From Rhodospirillaceae bacterium CCH5-H10 (GTDB lineage Bacteria; Pseudomonadota; Alphaproteobacteria; Reyranellales; Reyranellaceae), in NCBI GenBank assembly GCA_001557035.1, contig LSKJ01000831.1:1-11466 (forward strand): a stretch of DNA of 11,466 nucleotides, in the 5' to 3' direction. Shown here piece by piece: positions 7,928 to 11,466 of this stretch. The notes beneath the pieces were generated by a model, which searched no databases, was not told where the DNA came from, and saw only the letters and a list, made by a program, of their open reading frames with translations. Numbering within the stretch: position 1 is the first letter of the stretch; each line of letters begins with the position of its first letter. Position numbers and translations under genes: made by a program.

Positions 7928-8665
7928 ATGCGGCTACAGTTCCTCGGCTCCGGCGATGCCTTTGGCAGCGGCGGACGGTTCAATACCTGCTTCCACCTCG
8001 AGCGCACCCACCATGGCAACCTGCTGGTGGATTGCGGCGCCTCGTCGATGGTCGCCATCCGCAAGTGGGAGGTCGAGCCCAACGCGATCTCGACGGTGCT
8101 GGTGAGCCACCTGCACGGCGACCATTTTGCGGGCCTGCCGTTCTTCCTGCTCGACGCCCAGCTCGTCAGCCGGCGCACCGCGCCGTTACTGTTGGCTGGC
8201 CCGCCCGGCTTCCGCGACCGGCTGATGACGATCATGGAAGCAATGTTCGCCGGGTCGACGCAGGTTCAGCGCAAGTTCGAACTGGAGATCCGTGAGCTGG
8301 AGCTGCACGAGCGGGTCGAGATGAACGGGCTCGCGGTCACACCGTACCTGATGAAGCACTATAGCGGCGCGCCCTCCTACGCCCTGCGCATCGAGACCGA
8401 GGGCAAGGTGCTCACCTATTCGGGCGATACCGAATGGGTCGAGGAGCTGATCCCCGCGGCCCGCGACGCCGACCTCTTCATCTGCGAGGCCTACTTCTTC
8501 GACAAGGTGATGAAGTACCACATCGACTACACGACGCTGGTCAATCACCTGCCGCGGATCGGCGCCAGGCGCACCATCGTCACCCATATGAGCGCCGAGC
8601 TGCTGGGCCGCGAATCGGAGATCAGGCTCGAAGCGGCGCACGACGGGCTGGTGGTGGAGTTCTAG
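7928..8665 (+). CDS. MBL-fold metallo-hydrolase (RNase Z/ElaC-like subgroup)
   Basis: A 245-residue metallo-beta-lactamase-fold protein. The metal-binding HxHxDH is complete (H61, H63, D65, H66 in SHLHGDHFAG). Further ligands are probably H144 (LMKHYSG), D167 (YSGDTEW) and H220 (VTHMS). It opens with the FLGSGDAFGSGG strand-loop common to RNase Z-like and arylsulfatase-like members, but lacks the long exosite arm of true tRNase Z and is shorter (RNase Z is about 300 residues). A small-molecule hydrolase of unknown substrate is therefore more likely than a tRNA 3' endonuclease. It starts 3 nt after the TfdA-like stop, without its own good ribosome site, indicating coupling. Its TAG stop shares the CTAG at 8662-8665 with the stop of the convergent reductase gene. 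Confidence 0.88.
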   Translation: MRLQFLGSGDAFGSGGRFNTCFHLERTHHGNLLVDCGASSMVAIRKWEVEPNAISTVLVSHLHGDHFAGLPFFLLDAQLVSRRTAPLLLAGPPGFRDRLMTIMEAMFAGSTQVQRKFELEIRELELHERVEMNGLAVTPYLMKHYSGAPSYALRIETEGKVLTYSGDTEWVEELIPAARDADLFICEAYFFDKVMKYHIDYTTLVNHLPRIGARRTIVTHMSAELLGRESEIRLEAAHDGLVVEF

Positions 8666-9228
8666 GCCTTCGGGACCCACTCTTCGACCCGCGTGTTGGT
8701 CGCAGGATCGAGCATGCGCGTTTCGCGCAGAACCATGCCGTGCTTCCGCAGCACTTCGTCGGCCGTCGCATTCCTGCCGACGCCGGGAAAGACCGGGCGA
8801 CCACGCGGCACGCTCGCCTCGGCTCGGGTGAGAAAGAAGGCGTCGTAACCGATGTTGAGGAACAGGCCGAACACGTCGGTGCCACCGACCACCGCCAGCG
8901 TGCCGCTGCCGAGGTTCAGCTTCAGGCACGCCTCCTCGAACGGGGCGGAAGCCGGATTCCAGAGGACCGCATTGGGATTGTCGGGGTCGACGATCACGCG
9001 ATCGACCCGCCGCGTCAGCACGATGCGGCGGCGGGCGGCTTCCTTAGGACCGCCTTCCGAGGAATGCCGGCCGTTTGCGACGGCGGCCGCCCGGTCGACC
9101 GAGTCCTGATAGAATTTGTGATCGGCCGGAATCTTGAGGTTTTCCGGAAACGAGCCGTCCGAAGCCGCAATCATGCCTTCGACGGAGATCACGGCGTATC
9201 CCTCGATGCGCGGCCGCTTCGTGACCAT
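8662..9228 (-). CDS. RibD C-terminal/dihydrofolate-reductase-like protein
   Basis: A 188-residue protein with the DHFR/RibD_C fold pattern: GYAVISVEGMIAASDG near the N-terminus (10-25, the counterpart of the SLDGxIA loop) and LAVVGGTDVFGLFL (111-124), the nucleotide-binding GG turn seen in these NADPH reductases. The region 64-80 is basic (RRRIVLTRRVDRVIV). The usual Asp of SLDG is Glu here. Family members include pyrimidine deaminase/reductases and many uncharacterised reductases; true DHFR activity is unlikely because typical folate-site landmarks are not obvious. GGGAGG lies 7 nt before the ATG at 9228. A GCTAGTCT element (9302-9309) and a CCGGGC/GCCCGG hairpin (9267-9285) lie upstream. 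It converges on the MBL gene and shares a stop-codon tetranucleotide with it. Confidence 0.75.
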   Translation of the reverse strand: MVTKRPRIEGYAVISVEGMIAASDGSFPENLKIPADHKFYQDSVDRAAAVANGRHSSEGGPKEAARRRIVLTRRVDRVIVDPDNPNAVLWNPASAPFEEACLKLNLGSGTLAVVGGTDVFGLFLNIGYDAFFLTRAEASVPRGRPVFPGVGRNATADEVLRKHGMVLRETRMLDPATNTRVEEWVPKA

Positions 9229-9266
9229 GATCCGCCTCCCACGCGAAAGCGCGCCAGACCGGCGCT

Positions 9267-9285
9267 CCGGGCAACGCGCGCCCGG
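9267..9285 (-). other. Hairpin in the leader of the DHFR-like gene
   Basis: CCGGGC (9267-9272) and GCCCGG (9280-9285) pair perfectly around a 7-nt loop, 38 nt upstream of the reductase ATG. It may fold in the mRNA leader; no regulatory family is recognised. Confidence 0.35.
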
Positions 9286-9301
9286 TACAATGGATGCGGA
9301 C

Positions 9302-9309
9302 AGACTAGC
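9302..9309 (-). promoter_or_regulatory. Possible -10-like element before the DHFR-like gene
   Basis: GCTAGTCT on the minus strand sits between the fasciclin terminator (9318-9343) and the reductase gene, where a promoter would be expected. It matches the GCTAGnnT motif upstream of two other genes. There is no convincing -35. Confidence 0.3.
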
Positions 9310-9317
9310 GCAAATGA

Positions 9318-9343
9318 AGGCGGCGGGGAAAACCCCGCCGCCT
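9318..9343 (-). terminator. GC-rich terminator-like hairpin after the fasciclin gene
   Basis: An 11-bp perfect stem (AGGCGGCGGGG at 9318-9328 with CCCCGCCGCCT at 9333-9343) closed by a 4-nt loop begins 20 nt beyond the fasciclin stop codon. On the transcript side it is followed by TCATTTG, a poor U-tract, so termination may be partial or factor-assisted. Confidence 0.65.
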
Positions 9344-9363
9344 CCCCTCGCAGATCGTTCGAC

Positions 9364-9957
9364 TTAGCCCTTCGGCAGGAGCACCGTGTCGATCACGTGG
9401 ATGACGCCGTTCGACTGCTTCACGTCGGCGATCGTCACCGTGGCGACATTGCCGTTCTCGTCGGTCAGGGTGATCTTGTCGCCCATCATCTTGGCCTGCA
9501 GCACGCAGCCGCCGACCGTCTTGACGGGATGCGTGCCCTTGTCGTCCGCGATCATCTTGGCGATCGCCGGCGACAGTGCGTTGGCGGCCACGACATGACA
9601 GGTCAGGATCTTGGTGAGCTTGGCCTTGTTCTCGGGCTTCACCAGCATCTCCACCGTACCAGCCGGCAGCTTGGCGAAAGCCGCGTCCGTCGGCGCGAAG
9701 ACGGTGAACGGGCCAGGACCCTGCAGAGTCTCGACGAGGCCCGCCGCCTTCACTGCCGCCACCAGCGTGGTGTGATCCTTCGAATTGACGGCATTCTCGA
9801 CGATGTTCTTGTTGGCATACATCGGGGCGCCACCAACCATCGGATTGGCCGGCGTCGCAGCCGTGCCGGCGGCAGGAGCCATGGTCTGGGCGAAGGCGGG
9901 CGCAGCGGACAGGACGCACAGGGCCGCGGCTGCAATCAGCGTGTTACGCTTGAGCAT
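9364..9957 (-). CDS. Secreted fasciclin (FAS1) domain protein
   Basis: A 197-residue exported protein. A Sec signal peptide (basic MLKR, hydrophobic 7-19, likely cut after AFA-Q near residue 23-24) is followed by an Ala/Pro-rich linker (25-45) and one FAS1 domain (about 48-197). The domain shows the H1 block FTVFAPTDAAFAKLP (84-98), the central CHVV (H121, counterpart of the conserved YH), and the H2 block NGVIHVIDTVLLP (183-195). Two cysteines in the mature part, C120 and C151, could form a disulfide. FAS1 proteins act in adhesion or unknown periplasmic roles. The ATG at 9957 is used because the signal peptide begins there and GGAGA precedes it; the open frame extends upstream only as noncoding sequence. 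It stands alone, with a terminator-like hairpin after it and a divergent enolase gene 200 bp away. Confidence 0.92.
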   Translation of the reverse strand: MLKRNTLIAAAALCVLSAAPAFAQTMAPAAGTAATPANPMVGGAPMYANKNIVENAVNSKDHTTLVAAVKAAGLVETLQGPGPFTVFAPTDAAFAKLPAGTVEMLVKPENKAKLTKILTCHVVAANALSPAIAKMIADDKGTHPVKTVGGCVLQAKMMGDKITLTDENGNVATVTIADVKQSNGVIHVIDTVLLPKG

Positions 9958-10095
9958 ATGTTTTCTCCAGTTGAATGATTCTTCATGTAGCGTGACCGAC
10001 GACGGCGCGCTCGCCGAGGGCCCGACAGGACCACCTCTCTCGCGGCCTTGTCGTTCTGTGGTACGCCCGTGTTTCGGCGCCGGTTCATCGCGCCG

Positions 10096-10113
10096 GTCAC
10101 ACACTTTTGTGAC
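10096..10113. promoter_or_regulatory. Inverted repeat 1 (GTCACA-N6-TGTGAC)
   Basis: Perfect 6-bp arms at 10096-10101 and 10108-10113 around a 6-nt spacer. It lies in the 200-bp divergent spacer (9958-10157) between the fasciclin and enolase genes, 44 nt before the enolase ATG. Together with repeat 2 it looks like a pair of dimer-binding sites. The rest of the spacer shows no clear promoter or RNA gene. Confidence 0.5.
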
Positions 10114-10119
10114 GCAACC

Positions 10120-10137
10120 ATTGTCGAATTGGACAAT
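10120..10137. promoter_or_regulatory. Inverted repeat 2 (ATTGTC-N6-GACAAT)
   Basis: Perfect 6-bp arms at 10120-10125 and 10132-10137; the spacer core AATT is itself palindromic, so only one base pair of the 18 is mismatched. Its centre is 24 bp from that of repeat 1 and it ends 20 nt before the enolase ATG. The layout suits a GntR- or LysR-type operator, but the regulator is not in this window. Confidence 0.55.
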
Positions 10138-10157
10138 CCAGGCGGAGAGAAACTGCG

Positions 10158-11246
10158 ATGCGCGTTACCGATCTCAGGACCGTCGTCATCGAAGTGCCAC
10201 TCGACCGGCCGACGCGCAATTCGAGCGGAGTCAGCAACGACCGCATCGGCTGCGTGCTGATCTTCGTCGACACCGACATCGGTGTCACCGGCGAGAGCTT
10301 CCTGTTCACGCTGGGCGGACGACGCATCGAGGTGCTGCGCGCCATGGTCGATAGCTTGAAGCCTGCCCTGCTGGGCGAGGACATCCGTTACGCCGAACGC
10401 TTCTGGGACCGTATGTGGCGCGAGCTCTACTTCCTTGGGCACAAAGGCGTGACGATATTCGGCCTCGCAGGCGTCGACACGGCCTTGTGGGATGCCAAGG
10501 GCAAGGCACTCGGCCAGTCGGTCACCCACATGCTGGGCGCCGCACACGATCGTATCCCCGTCTATTCCAGCGCCGGTCTTTGGCTCTCGGCAACGCCCGA
10601 CGAATTGGCGAAGGAAGCCGCCGGCTACGTGGCCGAGGGGTTCCGGGGCGTGAAGATGCGCGTCGGCAAGGCGCATGTCGAAGAAGACGTCGAGAGGGTC
10701 GCCGCCGTGCGCAAGGCGATCGGCCCCAGGGTCTCGCTGATGTGCGACGCCAGCCGTGGTTTCACCGCCGACCATGCGATCCGGCTCGGCCGCAAGCTGG
10801 AGGCGTTCGACCTCACCTGGTTCGAGGAGCCGGTGGCGCCCTACGACCATCGCGGCTCGGCGAAGGTTGCGGCGGCGCTCGACACGCCGATCGCCAGCGG
10901 CGAGACCGAGGCGACGCGCTACGGGTTCCGCGAGATGCTGGCGCACGGCGCGGCCGACATCTGGATGGCCGACCTCGGTCGCGTCGGCGGTGTCAGCGAG
11001 TTCGTGAAGGTGGCGCATCTCGCGGCCGCGCACGACATCGCGATCTCCAACCATCTCTTCACACAGCAGAGCATCGGCATCCTCGGCGCCTTCGCCAACG
11101 CGACCTGGCTGGAATACATGCCGTGGACCTCGAAGCTCTATCGCGAGGCGATCGCGGTCGAGGACGGCCACATCGCCGTGCCCGACCGTCCCGGCCTCGG
11201 CTTCACCTTCGATCCCGACGCGATCGAGCGCTATCGGGTGCGCTGA
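10158..11246 (+). CDS. Mandelate racemase/muconate lactonizing family enzyme (KxR type)
   Basis: A 362-residue enolase-superfamily enzyme. Every active-site position of P. putida mandelate racemase is matched with a constant +2 offset: K166/R168 (VKMRVG), D197 (CDASRGF), E223 (WFEEPV), E249 (SGETEA), D272 (MADLGRVGG), H299 (SNHLF) and E319 (LEYMPW). The second lysine of KxK is Arg, so the residue that is the S-face base in mandelate racemase is changed while the His-Asp dyad is kept. This favours a one-sided proton transfer, such as an acid-sugar dehydratase, over racemisation. D-x-N after strand three reads D-A-S. GGAGAGAAACTGCG precedes the ATG. Two inverted repeats lie just upstream, and an amidase gene follows after 40 nt with an intervening hairpin. 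It is only distantly similar to the enolase at 2046-3194. Confidence 0.92.
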   Translation: MRVTDLRTVVIEVPLDRPTRNSSGVSNDRIGCVLIFVDTDIGVTGESFLFTLGGRRIEVLRAMVDSLKPALLGEDIRYAERFWDRMWRELYFLGHKGVTIFGLAGVDTALWDAKGKALGQSVTHMLGAAHDRIPVYSSAGLWLSATPDELAKEAAGYVAEGFRGVKMRVGKAHVEEDVERVAAVRKAIGPRVSLMCDASRGFTADHAIRLGRKLEAFDLTWFEEPVAPYDHRGSAKVAAALDTPIASGETEATRYGFREMLAHGAADIWMADLGRVGGVSEFVKVAHLAAAHDIAISNHLFTQQSIGILGAFANATWLEYMPWTSKLYREAIAVEDGHIAVPDRPGLGFTFDPDAIERYRVR

Positions 11247-11251
11247 CGCAT

Positions 11252-11259
11252 GCTAGGGT
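11252..11259 (+). promoter_or_regulatory. Possible -10-like element before the amidase gene
   Basis: GCTAGGGT lies between the enolase stop and the amidase start and matches the recurrent GCTAnnnT core. No -35 partner is evident. If used, it would give the amidase its own transcript starting inside the hairpin at 11257-11283. Confidence 0.25.
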
Positions 11260-11283
11260 CGGTCCCTCAACAAGGGACCGATT
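11257..11283 (+). promoter_or_regulatory. Hairpin burying the amidase ribosome binding site
   Basis: TCGGTCCCT (11259-11267) and AGGGACCGA (11273-11281) form a perfect 9-bp stem with loop CAACA, extended by two G-U pairs (11257-11258 with 11282-11283). The right arm holds AGGGA (11273-11277), the only Shine-Dalgarno-like sequence for the ATG at 11287. No T-run follows, so it is more like an RBS-masking element than an intrinsic terminator. Confidence 0.55.
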
Positions 11284-11286
11284 GAA

Positions 11287-11466
11287 ATGACCGCGTACAA
11301 GGATTTCAAGCCACTCACCTTCCACGACGCGACGAAGCGCTTCGCCGACGGCAGCGACACGCCGCGCGCCTATCTCGAACGCTGCCTGGAGACGGTGGCG
11401 GCGCGCGAGCCGGTGGTGAAGGCGTTCACGGCGATCAACGAAGCGGGCGCGCGCAGCGCTGCCGAC
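11287..11466 (+). CDS. Amidase-signature family enzyme (N-terminal part, cut by window end)
   Basis: The first 60 residues of an amidase-signature (GatA/AtzF-like) hydrolase; the frame runs off the window. Visible are LTFHDATKRFADGSDTPRAY (residues 10-29) followed by LERCLETVAAREPVVKAFTAIN (30-51), the standard N-terminal helices of this family, in which the Ser-cisSer-Lys triad lies further on and is not in view. Substrate cannot be assigned. It follows the KxR enolase on the same strand by 40 nt, so the two may act on the same compound (for example amide hydrolysis and acid dehydration); this is inference from position alone. Confidence 0.8.
   Translation, partial: MTAYKDFKPLTFHDATKRFADGSDTPRAYLERCLETVAAREPVVKAFTAINEAGARSAAD

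Noticed and set aside
9286..9291. TACAAT as a plus-strand -10 box
   Set aside because: There is no -35 at a suitable distance, and it would read antisense into the fasciclin gene.
9968..9990. TGAA-N6-TTCA near the fasciclin start as a second ArsR site
   Set aside because: The arms are only 4 bp and lack the ACA/TGT continuation seen in the operator at 5781-5804.
9958..10104. 49-residue N-terminal extension of the fasciclin protein
   Set aside because: The extension is charged and would bury a clear signal peptide. GGAGA plus an ATG at 9957 gives a standard secreted FAS1 protein.

Overview
This is a gene-dense stretch of high-G+C DNA with short spacers, overlapping starts and stops (ATGA, shared CTAG) and GC-rich third codon positions. 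The gene families (mandelate-racemase-type enolases, TfdA-like and IPNS-like 2-oxoglutarate oxygenases, acyl-CoA ligase, amidase) suggest the chromosome of a metabolically versatile alphaproteobacterium, such as a Reyranella- or Bradyrhizobium-like soil or water organism. That assignment is inference from gene style; there is no rRNA or tRNA to anchor it. I see no tRNA, transposase, CRISPR array or prophage gene.

Left part (1-4839). An inverted-repeat-rich spacer (1-138) is followed by a leftward DUF1772-type membrane protein. A rightward four-gene run then begins: an IPNS-like non-haem Fe(II)/2-oxoglutarate oxygenase (GTG start), a VOC-fold protein overlapping it by ATGA, an enolase-superfamily enzyme with a complete mandelate-racemase-type active site, and an acyl-CoA ligase 13 nt further on. 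It looks like an operon for oxidative breakdown of a small organic acid ending in CoA activation. The substrate cannot be read from sequence.

Middle part (4818-6960), leftward. A two-gene metal module consists of an ArsR/SmtB repressor with the alpha5 DxH-x10-HxxE metal site and a short CDF-type cation efflux protein with a His-rich N-terminus. In front of arsR lies a perfect 24-bp ArsR-type palindrome running from the -10 box of a near-consensus promoter into the repressor's own start codon, so the repressor probably shuts off its own, almost leaderless, transcript. Upstream on the same strand is a split chromate transporter encoded as two overlapping half-size genes.

Right part (7034-11466). 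A TfdA/TauD-family dioxygenase is followed 3 nt later by an MBL-fold hydrolase. These converge, with shared stop codons (CTAG), on a leftward RibD/DHFR-like reductase. A secreted one-domain fasciclin protein follows (leftward, with a GC-rich terminator-like hairpin), then a 200-bp divergent spacer carrying two 6-N6-6 inverted repeats spaced 24 bp apart. A second mandelate-racemase-like enolase (KxR variant) follows, and the window ends in the first 60 codons of an amidase-signature enzyme whose ribosome binding site is buried in an 11-bp hairpin.

Most notable are the regulatory signals: the self-overlapping ArsR operator/promoter, the tandem palindromes before the second enolase, the RBS-sequestering hairpin before the amidase, and a recurrent GCTAnnnT element upstream of four gene starts. 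The oxygenase-VOC-enolase-ligase operon is the best candidate for an uncharacterised catabolic pathway.
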